From the NCBI GenBank assembly GCA_918026815.1, contig CAKJVC010000055.1, positions 1 through 64,000 of the forward strand: a DNA stretch of 64,000 nucleotides. The letters run 5' to 3'. The first letter of the stretch is position 1. Each line of letters begins with the position of its first letter. The notes under the pieces were generated by a model. It did not search any database. It saw only the letters and a list, made by a program, of their open reading frames with translations, and was not told where the DNA came from. Position numbers and translations under genes: made by a program. The DNA is from Chalara sp. BL73 (taxonomy: Eukaryota > Ascomycota > Leotiomycetes > Helotiales). Positions 10,945 to 20,872 of the stretch are shown here, one piece after another.

Positions 10945-11862
10945 TGTGTTTGCTTAGTGCTTGATCACTAAATTACTTGTGTTTCGTAGAGCCGATTGTA
11001 TTATTTCTTTTGGACTGTTGCAACTTCCTGAGATGGAGGCTGGAAATTTATATAGACCAATTTCGAAGTAGTAATTCACAATGTAAAAGAATAACCAGGC
11101 ACAAATGTTTTAAAAAGGTGATTCCGTATCCTTTGCCGTTTATGCATCAGCGAGGCACTTTTCACCAACTTCACCAACATCGAACCAACATATCTCCGAA
11201 CCAGGATCCCAGTTTTCTTCATGTAAGCAACGAAGCTGATTAATTATACACATTATTCAATGCAACAATTCTTACATGATGATGACCCTATATAGCGCCT
11301 TACATAGCCTAGGCCAGTTTAAGCAACTCAATCCGTACTCGGGTCCTACCCCCTAAAGTGCGACTTGCACGTTGATACCGCAATCCTCCTCCAGCAAAAG
11401 CAACGATAGGCTCATACCTGTGCCTTCTAACAGCATATGCGGTCATAATGCCAAGGCGGGGCTCCAGTTGGGGCGATTTCACGCGTGATTCGTTATCATA
11501 CTCAACCTGACCTTCGCCTCAGCGGTATTGTCCTTTCTTATTATGCTGTTGGAAGGCACAGACTGGCGAAACGCGCTTAAGGCTGACGTATCAACGGTTC
11601 AGTCAGTGACCTCGGAAGTAGTATGGTGGTTTAATGCTGTCCTCCATAGCCCCCAAAGATTTCGAGCGACTAGGCAACTTCAACATCCTCAACGAACACC
11701 TTCTAGATGGTCCTTCTGAGAACTTCAATCCAAATTCTTCAGCGTTTCCCCTATCGAAACCATGTAGATGGATTCACAGCAGCGCAAGATATTAGAGTTT
11801 ACCTACAAGTGTTTTGAATCAGTTGCTTTAAAGCTCGAGGATGTGCCGATACTAATACCGCT
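10945..11862. other. Intergenic, possibly decayed upstream part of the receiver-domain pseudogene
   Basis: No recognisable coding segment. Short open stretches such as 11528-11719 lack motifs. They may be remains of the kinase part of the gene whose receiver domain follows, but I could not find H-box, N-box or G-box sequences. Confidence 0.3.
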
Positions 11863-12505
11863 GTGTTTATTGGTGGTTTCACCGCCGAGGTTATCACTCT
11901 GTTGATTCAAACGAGCCGGGACGATTCATTTGACCTTGTTCACGGTAAGAAAATTGGAACTAACATATCCGAAATTGCCCCTACATTCGATGAGAGGAAA
12001 CCTTTAGGTAAGGCACATTTCGAACCACTTACACGACAGCCTCGCATTCTATGCGTTGATGATAATCCAGTCAATTTAAAACCCATCCAAGCATATTTGA
12101 AGAAGCTCAAATACACAGACGTGTCGCTTACGAGGGATGGTTTTGAGGCTTCCCAAGCAGTTGAAAATGTTGGCGACGACTGCTTCGACTTGATATTCAT
12201 GGGTAATAATCCCTTCTAGCCTGATGAGTGATATTTTACTAACAACCTTCCTTGGATCTTTCAATGCCGGTTTATGGCGGTTTCGAAAGCACCCGGAAAG
12301 TTTGCAAATTCGAAAGTCAACACCCAAATTGTAACCTCGGGAATATGATTGCATTAACAGGCCTTGCCAGTGACTGGGATCAAAACAAAGTATCAAATCA
12401 TGATTGGGCCACTCCGGCGTGAATCCTATGTTCCTATCTCTTCCCAAATCCTTACTTGAAGAATGGCACACGCAGGGTAGAATTGGAAAATACTTCAGAG
12501 GATGA
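11863..12505 (+). pseudogene. Decayed response-regulator receiver domain of a hybrid histidine kinase
   Basis: The readable frame shows ILCVDDNPVNLKPIQ (acidic pocket DD of a receiver), then FDLIFM. It is interrupted and resumes in another frame as DLSMPVYGGFESTRKV, which restores the phosphoacceptor motif FMD. Then come MIALTGLASD (the conserved Thr/Ser position) and the closing segment LLEEWHTQGRIGKYF, ending at a TGA at 12503-12505. The gap looks like an intron (donor GTAATA at about 12204, branch ACTAAC), but the expected acceptor reads TTGG instead of TTAG. The usual KP motif near the end is also lost (PMFLSLPKS). No kinase core is visible upstream. I read this as a truncated relic of a fungal hybrid kinase. 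A functional stand-alone receiver is unlikely. Confidence 0.7.
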
Positions 12506-13266
12506 GAAAATATTGATTTAGAGGGTATTCAATAATGATAGGCGGAAAATGCAACCCTCGGAGCTCGATGATTAGAGTTCTAGTTATTATATCACATAAG
12601 CTCTCTTCCGCATGCTAAATCTTGCATGGAATAAAGACAAGGAGAGCAAAGAACTACGGGAAAGTCACGACTTTGGGACCCGAACCAGTGTTCTACGAAT
12701 GGTATGGTCACTAAGTAGGTAGCAAAGATTGACTCTCTACGGGGTCCACTACATGGTTATGAGATCCGACTATGTTCATTTGGGTGATCTGCAAGTTCCC
12801 TATTGAGTTCCACTCAAGCATATCAGACATCAAGGCCATTAGTTCAGGATTCTCACATACAATCCAAGTGTTCTACAGGGATGCCCTGGAACTTTATCAA
12901 CAATTAGTTATGATAATCTTGTTACTTTATTAAAAACAGTCTTCAAGCCAATCTCATTTATTAGAAATAGAAACAAAGTGGTTTGCAGCTAACAGTAAGG
13001 GACTGAAGCGGCAAAGATGCCGCGTATAAACCGCCTTAGAAAGTCGTATGAGTTTGGTGCGGCTCTAAAGGTCTTTTAAAAGGTGTACTAAATCGCTATC
13101 GCTCTGGTCCTTGACCAATGTGCAGCACACGTGATTTCGTAAGACTGGCAAACGCGCCAAGCCATCCAACGCGACACTGGTTCGACGCGACGAAATCGCG
13201 TTCGTTGCTGTATCAGACAACTTTTCCCTATCTTTATTGGATACTCCTTTTTGCTTCCTTTGAAAT
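12506..13266. other. Intergenic; promoter side of the 814-residue protein gene
   Basis: Nothing coding recognised. AT-rich, with a CACGTG core (ACACGTGA, about 13127-13134) roughly 135 bp before the start codon at 13267. A pyrimidine-rich stretch (TTTTTGCTTCC) lies directly upstream of the ATG, as is common in fungal leaders. Confidence 0.4.
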
Positions 13267-15711
13267 ATGAGTTATCGAAAGAAGGTTGTCAGGTCTATAA
13301 ACGAAGGTTTACAGCAGAGTTCTGTTCCTCTCAAGCAATCTAAATTTCCGTCACCAAATAAACGAATTAGGACATATGCCACCAAAGCCTCTAAGAGTAT
13401 ACCTAAACTGCAAGCACAAGACACACTCACCCAGATCTGGGATAGAGATGTTCCTTCAGATGAAGATTGGCACCGTGAAAACGGAGTGGCAGACGAAGCA
13501 GATGAATTCGCAGCGACAGGACAATTAGCAAAGCCGAAGAGGCGAAGGAAGACATTGGGAGATATGGCTGGGGATGAGGCTGATCATGAGGGTTATATGC
13601 AGGGCTGTACAAGTCAAAGAAGGAAGCGGCGGAGAGTCAAAGGAATCGACGATGATCCGAACCAGGATGCACTGAAAAGGGTACGAAAAGGCCGGCGGAA
13701 GACTTTAGGCGATACACCTAGCCCAGACTCGCAGCAGACGCTTACGCAAATCGTACGGAGCTCGATGGAATCACTAGAAGATGGAATGGGGGAAGATCCG
13801 TCTATCTACGATGTCCCAAGCTCTTCCCAAATTCCTCCATCTATACGAAGTCGAAGGGCCACCATAGAGCCAAAGATAGCAGCCGAGGCTGAGAGCAAGC
13901 GAGTTCCTCACAGTATGGGCCCCCCACAAACACCTCATCGACGCAAATTTCCTCTTGAGATACCATCATCCGAGTCTCCTGCAACACCTGGATCGTTCCA
14001 TACTCGATTGGCGAATCCGTCCTTGGCTGATTACAGTCCATCTCTGAGGCGTACTCCATTGACTGACAAATCTATAAATGCACCAATTCCATTTTCTACA
14101 ACCATCAATTCATCTGCTATCAAGCTTCCAAAGCTCCCCCCACGACTTGAAGTCCGAGATACGTTTGATACAGAGGAGAGCCAACAAACACGTATTCCGA
14201 CAACTCCTTCAAAACGCTCAAGCCCTGCTAAAAGTGTAAGATTTTTTGGCATACCCGATGATATTGGAGAAGAGGAGGAGCATGAGAAGCAAGAGAAGCA
14301 AGAAGAGCAGGAATATAGGGGAGAGGAAGCAGGTATTGACACATCCGAAGATGTATTCCCCACCTTGAGGCAAGAACAATTCAAGTCAACACCTAGACCC
14401 TTGAACCAGACAGCTGTGAAGGGCGAGATTGCCGACTCGGACGCAGAAAGCGATTCTGACGATGGTGGTGACAATCCTATCATCCAAGATGAAGACAACC
14501 AGGATGAGAGTGAACCAGTTCCAGCTTCGACAGAGAAAGAAGAAATAGCTGATGATCTAGAGCCTGAGACATGCTATGGAGAATTTCCGACAAGCACCCA
14601 ACTGCTCACCGTAATGCAGTCTTCAGAGAAAAGAGCACATAGAGAAGCATCACAGGAACTTGGCGAGGCTTCATATTCAGATATCAAAAGCCAGTTCAAG
14701 AGCCAATATGAGAGCCAACGGCTCTCCACACAGCATGTAAACGAAATGGCACCGCGTACATCCGATTCCGATGTATTCATATCAATCCATCCGTCACAAA
14801 TAAAGAACATCGTAAACAGGACTAAGGATCACGAGTTTCGGAAATGGGGTCTCCTACCTAACACAATACGTATATGGTTTTACGAGACAGCACCAAAGTC
14901 CCGGGTTAAATACATGGCTACCATCAGCTCCGCCAAACGTCCCGGCAAGGATTCACTTGATGACCAAGGTCTCGGGAATGCAGAATTTAACGCCAGACCA
15001 GATGGTAGCTCGGAGTACGCATATGAGATTCTTGACCTGTATGAGCTAGCTAATCCAGTATCCTTCGCTGAGATCAAGCAGAAAGGATGGTTCAAGACGC
15101 CACCACAGAAATATGTGTTCGTTAGACCCGTTCCCTTAGATGAGCTGATGGCCAACCTCCTACCACCGATATTTACTAGATACGATATCCCAGATGACCT
15201 CCCCGTTTCCTCGCCATCAACGGATTCACAAGAGGCTGAAGCACAGCTAGCTAGCAATATCCGGCAATTCACACAAGTCCACTCCAATCCACCATCCTCC
15301 AACTTGCCCGAGCCAAAACTCGAGCTCGAAGAGCGCATCATTGACAGCCTCCCGCCCTCGTCCCATCCGGCTCCAAATAGCCCAGACCCTCCACAAGCCG
15401 TCCGGCCCTCCCAAGCTGAGACCGTTGACCTCACACAACCTCCCTCGCGCTCACAACCCCATTCTCCCGATCGCCAGTCCCTCCCAGACATCATCTGGGA
15501 GTCACCCACGCGTCCAGTGCCGCCTAGCACACCCGGTCTACCAACTCCCCGGCCAATGGAGAGGCACAGTAGTGGTAGCATCGCCATACCGTTCTCATTT
15601 GCGTCGTCACAGCTACTTACGAAGAGCCAGATGTTGCCGGATAGCCTTCTACATGATAGTATTCCGGCGCCGCCACGGTGGGTTCGGGATTCGGATGATG
15701 AGGAGTTTTAG
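13267..15711 (+). CDS. Conserved nuclear protein, 814 residues, with a possible PUA/ASCH-like domain
   Basis: A single uninterrupted exon. The N-terminal half is disordered and basic. It carries two copies of RRKTLGD (residues about 92 and 143), TLTQI motifs and stretches such as KRRRK and RRKRRRVK that should direct it to the nucleus. A Glu-rich and Asp/Ser-rich acidic middle follows (about 335-430). One folded-looking region lies at about 495-635: VFISIHPSQIKNIVNRTKDH, then FRKWGLLPNTIRIWFYET, AYEILDLYELANPVSF and PPQKYVFVRPVPL. A short strand-helix opening, a central IWFYE strand and a later NPVSF turn resemble PUA-like folds of the ASCH/EVE type, but this is only a pattern match. The C-terminus is Pro/Ser-rich and ends in an acidic DSDDEEF. 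Not a family I can name; a chromatin- or RNA-linked role is a guess. Confidence 0.75.
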   Translation: MSYRKKVVRSINEGLQQSSVPLKQSKFPSPNKRIRTYATKASKSIPKLQAQDTLTQIWDRDVPSDEDWHRENGVADEADEFAATGQLAKPKRRRKTLGDMAGDEADHEGYMQGCTSQRRKRRRVKGIDDDPNQDALKRVRKGRRKTLGDTPSPDSQQTLTQIVRSSMESLEDGMGEDPSIYDVPSSSQIPPSIRSRRATIEPKIAAEAESKRVPHSMGPPQTPHRRKFPLEIPSSESPATPGSFHTRLANPSLADYSPSLRRTPLTDKSINAPIPFSTTINSSAIKLPKLPPRLEVRDTFDTEESQQTRIPTTPSKRSSPAKSVRFFGIPDDIGEEEEHEKQEKQEEQEYRGEEAGIDTSEDVFPTLRQEQFKSTPRPLNQTAVKGEIADSDAESDSDDGGDNPIIQDEDNQDESEPVPASTEKEEIADDLEPETCYGEFPTSTQLLTVMQSSEKRAHREASQELGEASYSDIKSQFKSQYESQRLSTQHVNEMAPRTSDSDVFISIHPSQIKNIVNRTKDHEFRKWGLLPNTIRIWFYETAPKSRVKYMATISSAKRPGKDSLDDQGLGNAEFNARPDGSSEYAYEILDLYELANPVSFAEIKQKGWFKTPPQKYVFVRPVPLDELMANLLPPIFTRYDIPDDLPVSSPSTDSQEAEAQLASNIRQFTQVHSNPPSSNLPEPKLELEERIIDSLPPSSHPAPNSPDPPQAVRPSQAETVDLTQPPSRSQPHSPDRQSLPDIIWESPTRPVPPSTPGLPTPRPMERHSSGSIAIPFSFASSQLLTKSQMLPDSLLHDSIPAPPRWVRDSDDEEF

Positions 15712-15998
15712 GCACATATTTGAGGCTGCATTACTGAGTAGAATACAGGTTGGAATAGGTTTTTAGCGTTTCTATTGGTTATGAATAGATGGATGTTTTC
15801 ATTTGGTGTACGTCGACTTATGAAGAAGACCATCGTTTGGAAACTATGACAAGTCATTGCGTTTAGGATAATATATGAACATTGCTATATAAATATGGGT
15901 ATCAAATAACTCCATAATCGCCAATAAGCCTAAGAACTCCCCGCGCGTATGCTAGAATGCCAGTTCCCACCATGCTCCTCAAAACATCTATATATGGA

Positions 15999-16230
15999 CA
16001 TGAATGTGTCATTGTGGATGATACATTCAAATTCCGCACATAAACATGAATGTGCCATTGCGGGTGATACATTTAAGTCCCACATCCTACATATATGGAC
16101 ATGAATGTGTCATTGTGGATAACACATTCAAATTCTATACACAGACATAAATATGTTTTTGCAGATGATACATTCAAGTTCCACATATGTGAAGGTGAAT
16201 GTGTCATTGCGGATAACACATTCAAATTCT
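15999..16230. repeat. Minisatellite of about 46-55 bp, five degenerate units
   Basis: Units begin with the core TGAATGTG (one variant TAAATATG) at about 16001, 16047, 16102, 16148 and 16196. Most units also contain TCATTG(T/C)GGAT, ACACATTCAAATT or close variants. Spacing is 46, 55, 46 and 48 bp, so longer and shorter units partly alternate. The last unit runs into the stop codon and last few codons of the minus-strand Gly/Pro-rich protein gene. Confidence 0.8.
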
Positions 16231-16990
16231 ATACAGACATAATCTCTATATCTCTTGCTTCGACAGCTGCGGCTGCCTCCTCACCGCCGCTTGCTGCAGG
16301 GTCAGCTGGTGCTCCTCCACCTGACGCTCCTCCATCTGGCGATCCTCCGCCTGGTGCTCCTCCACCTGGTGCTCCTCCGCCTGGTGCTCCTCCGCCTGGC
16401 GCTCCTCCACCTGGCGCTCCTCCGCCTGGCGCTCCTCCGCCTGGGCCGCCGGGGAATCCGCCTTTGGGACCACGACCCCCTGGTCCCCGTCCACCTGGAG
16501 GTCCTCTTCCACCGCGGCCGCGACCACCCCATGGTGGGCCACGACCACCTCCTGGGGGACCACGACCGCCTCCTGGAGGGCCGCGAGGACCCCCTCCTGG
16601 TGGACCAAATGCTTCACGGGCTTCAATCTCTATATCTCTTGCTTCGACAGCTGCGGCCGCCTCCTCACCGCCGCTTGCTGCAGGGTCAGCTGGTGCTCCT
16701 CCGCCTGGTGCTCCTCCGCCTGGCGCTCCTCCGCCTGGGCCGCCAGGGAATCCGCCTTTGGGACCACGACCCCCTGGTCCCCGTCCACCTGGAGGTCCTC
16801 TTCCACCGCGGCCGCGACCACCCCATGGTGGGCCTTGTCCACCTCCTGGAGGGCCACGTGGGCCTCCGCCTGGTGGGCCAAACGCTTCGCGAGCCTCAAT
16901 GGCGACATCTTGAGCTGCTGGTTGGGGAGCGGCGAGAGATAGAGAGGTGAATGCCAGGATGGCAGCGGCGATTGTGGGAGTGAAATGCAT
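16229..16990 (-). CDS. Secreted Gly/Pro-rich repeat protein
   Basis: The start at 16990 gives a clear signal peptide (MHFTPTIAAAILAFTSLSLA, then APQPAAQ), so I prefer it to the longer open frame upstream. The mature part of about 230 residues is low-complexity and holds two copies of one block. Each block starts with EAREAFGPPGGGP, continues with RGPPGG and GGRGRGGRGPP, reaches a run of GGGAP pentapeptides, and ends with ADPAASGGEEAAAAVEARDIEI. The copy nearer the N-terminus has about three GGGAP units and the other about eight. No cysteines, so it is not a typical disulphide effector. Likely a cell-wall or extracellular structural protein. The EAREA junctions are not dibasic, so Kex2 cleavage into peptides is not supported. 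The last residues are encoded by the edge of a minisatellite. Confidence 0.8.
   Translation of the reverse strand: MHFTPTIAAAILAFTSLSLAAPQPAAQDVAIEAREAFGPPGGGPRGPPGGGQGPPWGGRGRGGRGPPGGRGPGGRGPKGGFPGGPGGGAPGGGAPGGGAPADPAASGGEEAAAAVEARDIEIEAREAFGPPGGGPRGPPGGGRGPPGGGRGPPWGGRGRGGRGPPGGRGPGGRGPKGGFPGGPGGGAPGGGAPGGGAPGGGAPGGGAPGGGAPGGGSPDGGASGGGAPADPAASGGEEAAAAVEARDIEIMSV
16241..16905. repeat. Internal tandem duplication within the Gly/Pro-rich gene
   Basis: Two nearly identical DNA blocks, 16241-16624 and 16625 to about 16905, both begin AATCTCTATATCTCTTGC. The first is about 100 bp longer, mainly because of extra copies of a 15-bp unit (GGTGCTCCTCCACCT type) encoding GGGAP. Silent differences between blocks are few, which suggests a recent duplication or ongoing homogenisation. 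Confidence 0.85.
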
Positions 16991-18286
16991 GATTGCTAAT
17001 TCGGATCTATCAAAAGAAACGAAGAAAGGAAATTTGACAAATGAAATTGACAAATGAAAAGACAAAGGAAAGGTTTGTTGGTTGTGTTGTTGGGATGTTG
17101 TTGAGGATGTGTGATGATGATTTGGGAGGTTTGGAAGAAGACTTATATATGTCTCGTTGAGAGAGATAGTAACGGGATGATCTACTCAACTTTTAACAAA
17201 GGAGATACTTTGGCTGTCATCCTTATTCCTTCGTAATCTGGGATAGTATTTCGACATGAGGCGTAGTTGCATTGGGAGAATAGATTCTTCCTTGAGCCCA
17301 GAGGCAGGGTCAAATGTGGAGCATGCATCTTTGTACCATGGAGAGCTGTAGGAACATGACTGCCCAAAGTTTCCACAATCAGGAAGTCGAGGCTCTAGGG
17401 GATAATACAGGAATAGAAAGTCATTGTAGATACCAGTCTAAACCTGGGTGGAGGATGAAATGGGGAAATGAGCCTTACAGAAGTGGATTGTCAGCATTGT
17501 AGCATTTTTTACCAATGAAAACTTCCAAAATAGACGAGATTTCACAGATTGCAATATTAAAGCAACGAAGTTGAGCCTCAGTGGTGATATTTAGAATCCC
17601 TATAGTTACAGGTGTAAAGGAAGAATATTTCGTGGCTTTGCTCTTTGATGGAGGGCGATGCCAACCTCGCAACGTAGGCTGAAAAAGGTTAAGCGCGAAA
17701 TGAGCTTAGTGTGATATCCGGCTACCCCCCTTTTTAGCGACCAATCAATGATGACTTCTCTCGCTTCGCAACTCAACCTTAAAAGAATCCAATCCCGCGA
17801 GCAATGACAAGTTGCACAAAGGAGCTGTGGAGAGGAAAAAGCGGATGGCGCCGCGTGGCATGCTTGTGGCTCAATCTCCCACAAACCCGGCCAATTTATT
17901 TGATTATCCGCATCTTAAAATCCTTTCGCCAGTCATAAAATGTCGTGCGACCTGACAGAGTCTCCGTGTAGGATCGATAAATCCTCGTTTCAGAATCATC
18001 CTCCACATCTTCGAACCGTCACGAATCTGCAGCAACAATTCCTGTCGGCAACTCATTCTCCATGGTTCTGGTCCAGTATCCAGTAGGTCCAAACGAGGAG
18101 AAAACTAGTGACAGAAACGGTGAACACCATCATACCACACTAAAAGCCCTAAAAAATCTAGCAACTATGGTAAACATGGCAAACAAGACCAGTTCTTGAT
18201 CACACACGAACTCGGCTCGGTTGTGATGCAAGTATGGAATGGAAGTATGATGCGAGGATAGTTGCTTTCCGTATCTTTAAAATATA
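16991..18286. other. Intergenic
   Basis: The right side of the Gly/Pro-rich gene holds its leader and promoter. From about 17160 to 18286 I recognise no gene. On the minus strand at about 18180-17920, one frame is protein-like (GPTGYWTRTMENELPTG, then FEDVEDDSETRIYRSY) but has two stops and no family match. It may be a relic. Confidence 0.4.
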
Positions 18287-20647
18287 TCAATCCATGCCAA
18301 TTCCATCGACCTTCCCGAGAAAATCGCCTTTTGCACCCTTCAGAAGCTCGTTGATATCCACGGTTCCAGAGGCCAGGTATCTCTCACTGACACCTACATT
18401 GACTCTTTCAGACAATAAACTCCTCAACTCCCCTCGGAGTTCAGCCAATTCTCCCTTCGTCAATCCTCGGGCTTCCTTCTCCTTCAACTTCCTTCCGGTC
18501 CCTCTGCCTTTGCGCCAACCACCCGCAGCTTCAAATTCCTCGCTGTCATAATCAACGCCCAACTCTTCTGCTGCATTCTTGATCCAGTCATCATCGTGCC
18601 CTTTTTTCTCTTTCGCTATCCCACTGTCTGCGATCTTCTTCGAGAGTATTACTCGCGGTTTCAGGCGTGCTACAACCTTACGATCCAGATCAAGAGATCT
18701 CATATAGTATTTCGACTTATGACCACCACCAGCAATCGCGTTCTGTGCATGTACTTTGGCTACCAGGCGACGCATGCCGACCACTTCCTCCGGCGCACAA
18801 AGTAGAATACTTGACCCTGACGCTTCGGCTCGAGCGGTACGGCCGGATCGATGCACATACATATCAGCGGTACGCGGGAGATGATAATGAATAACTAGTT
18901 GCACACCACCAATATCAAGGCCACGGGCAGCAACATCAGTGGCAACTAGAATAGACCCTGTTGCGGCGGGTGATGAGAACCGCTCGATCGATCGCATACG
19001 CGCTTTTTGTGCCATCTGAGAATGAAGAGCATGTACATGCAGATTTAGATTCTGCAACAACGGGGTAAGGCGCCTGACAGAGTGTATTGAGTTTGTGAAG
19101 ATCAATGTGCGTTGATTTGGATGATAGAGCAGTAATGCATACAAATATAGATCCTAAATTTAATTAGTATAAATGAGAGTTTTCAGGAGGACAGACTCAC
19201 CTTCTCAGTACCTGCACACTCGACCATGCCCTCTGTCAGACCCTCAGCCATTTGAGAAATTGGGTTCACATCCACGAATTTCGGCTTCTCCTCACGGAAG
19301 TTTAGCTTCTTCAGGAGATACTCCATCGATTCACTATCATCCATCAAGCCATGTTTGCCTTTACCTGCCAGCTTTTGCTGCAAACCTTTGTGAAAGGTAG
19401 CAGAGAATACCAACGTTTGGCGAGATGGTACATACTCTTCATCATCTTCGTTAGCGTCTTGCTGCCTGTCCAACGCACTGATAATCTCCGTGACCTCCTT
19501 AAAATGGCCTTCCGTTAAAAGTCTATCTGCTTCGTCTATAACAAGAAATTTTATTTTCCTGAAAGACTCTGTTAAACCAATACTTGTACTCATGACCTCC
19601 CACATACGGCCTGGTGTACCGATGATTATATCAGCTTTGGCAAGCTGCCGCTGCTGCTTCTGTACAGACAATCCACCCGTAATTGCTGCTATATACGGTG
19701 CGATTGGGCCGGAGCACAAAGCTTTTAAATGATCGGTTATTTGATGTGCCAGTTCTCTGGTTGGTGACAATATGATAGCTGTTGGTGGCCTGGGAATTTT
19801 CAGGTCTTCTTCGTCTAGCTCCCCATAATTTTCAAGCCATCTCTCGAGAATTGGAATGCCGAAGGCCAATGTTTTACCAGAACCTGTCGATGCCTTTCCA
19901 ACTACATCATGATTGGCTAAAATCTCTGGAATTGCTGTAGACTGAATAAGAGTCGGAGCTGCGAATCCCATCTTCGATAACGCTGTAAGTGTATATGAGG
20001 AGAGGTCTAACTCGGACCACGCCGAGACGTCCGTCTCTTCCTCCGTTGTATCCTGCTCTAGTACCTTGAAGTCGTTTAAAGCAGGTCCTTTCTTGGGAAT
20101 CCGCAGGTTGTCTCCTGAATTTGACTCCTTCAATTTTTCCTTCTTTGACCTTTTCTCCTTGGCAGAATCTTTTGGTTGTAATTGCCTTGCACTTTTTGCC
20201 CCGGCATCTGTTTCTGACTTACAATGAGACTCGGGTTGTTTATTTGCTCCAGGACTGCCTCCCTTGGTTTCAATTTCTTCTTCAGCTTCGGCTGTGTTAT
20301 CGTCCCCGAAACCCTCGAATTCGTCGTTGTACTCAACACTTGGTGCTTTCGAAGACAACTGCCTTATGTTAGTGCTGCACGGAGTGAACTAGAGATGTAC
20401 ATACAAACTTAACTGCGCCGCCGTCCCGGACTACTTCGACTCCTTCTACTTCTTCCAATCCAAAGAACCCCTCTGCATCATCAAACATATCCGGCATCTG
20501 CACCTCGTTCCATGGTAAAGCGTCTACAGCAACGGACCGTTTTGACTGGGTAGTCGCATTCTTCGCCGGATCGATTTTTTGTCTTTTCTTAGGCTTCTGA
20601 GTCATGCTTTGAACTGAGCGGGCTCGTTTTTTTTGCTCTGGAGCCAT
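18287..20647 (-). CDS. MAK5: DEAD-box ATP-dependent RNA helicase MAK5 (DDX24 family)
   Basis: Three exons, 20647-20405, 20358-19201 and 19153-18287, joined by introns of 46 and 47 nt (GTATGT...CAG, GTGAGT...TTTAG), give 755 residues. All helicase motifs are present: Q-motif region (GFAAPTLIQSTAIP), motif I ASTGSGKT (residue about 237), Ia PTRELA, Ib TPGR, II DEAD (about 355), III SAT (about 400), then TNS, RGLDI and HRSGRTAR (about 568). The N-terminus (KKRARS, LPWNEVQMPDMFDDAEGFFGLEE) and the acidic insert before SAT (QDANEDDEEY) fit MAK5 better than other nucleolar helicases. MAK5 acts in the nucleolus in 60S subunit assembly and 27S pre-rRNA processing. Motif I is ASTGSGKT rather than the usual AxTGxGKT with A or Q, which is still a functional form. 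Divergent with TRM7. Confidence 0.92.
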
Positions 20648-20872
20648 AGTGAGAATTTTTGCAAGGAATGGTGTCAATAATCGTGGTGGCTCAATTCTTC
20701 AACATTTTCCTTCTCCCACACTTTTCTGCCATTTAATGCGGGCGGTGGGAACTACACTACGCTTGATTTGTCAACCCCACGACACGACTCTGGAAACTTT
20801 TATTCAGCCATCTGCAACCACCATCTTCGCAACATGAATCTTGGTGCGGACAACAGGTAAACCACCACCACT
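20648..20872. promoter_or_regulatory. Shared divergent promoter between MAK5 and TRM7
   Basis: Only 225 bp separate the two start codons, so the core promoters of both genes must lie here or overlap the leaders. It contains pyrimidine-rich stretches and no clear TATA box. Co-regulation is plausible because both genes serve ribosome and tRNA function, but no specific factor site was recognised. Confidence 0.6.

Noticed and set aside
14031..15587. Antisense open frames of 155 and 235 codons under the 814-residue gene
   Set aside because: Shadows of a long real exon; codon content is Ser/Gly-rich without motifs.
16246..16950. Long open frames in other phases and on the plus strand within the Gly/Pro-rich gene
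   Set aside because: Low-complexity GC-rich repeats keep all frames open. Only the minus frame with a signal peptide makes sense.
16229..16990. Repeated precursor of secreted peptides cut by Kex2
   Set aside because: Junctions between blocks are EAREA-type without Lys-Arg or Arg-Arg sites, so peptide release is unsupported.
17904..18092. Minus-strand frame between the secreted-protein gene and MAK5 as a gene
   Set aside because: The neighbouring frame reads better but carries two stops, with no acceptable introns and no family match.
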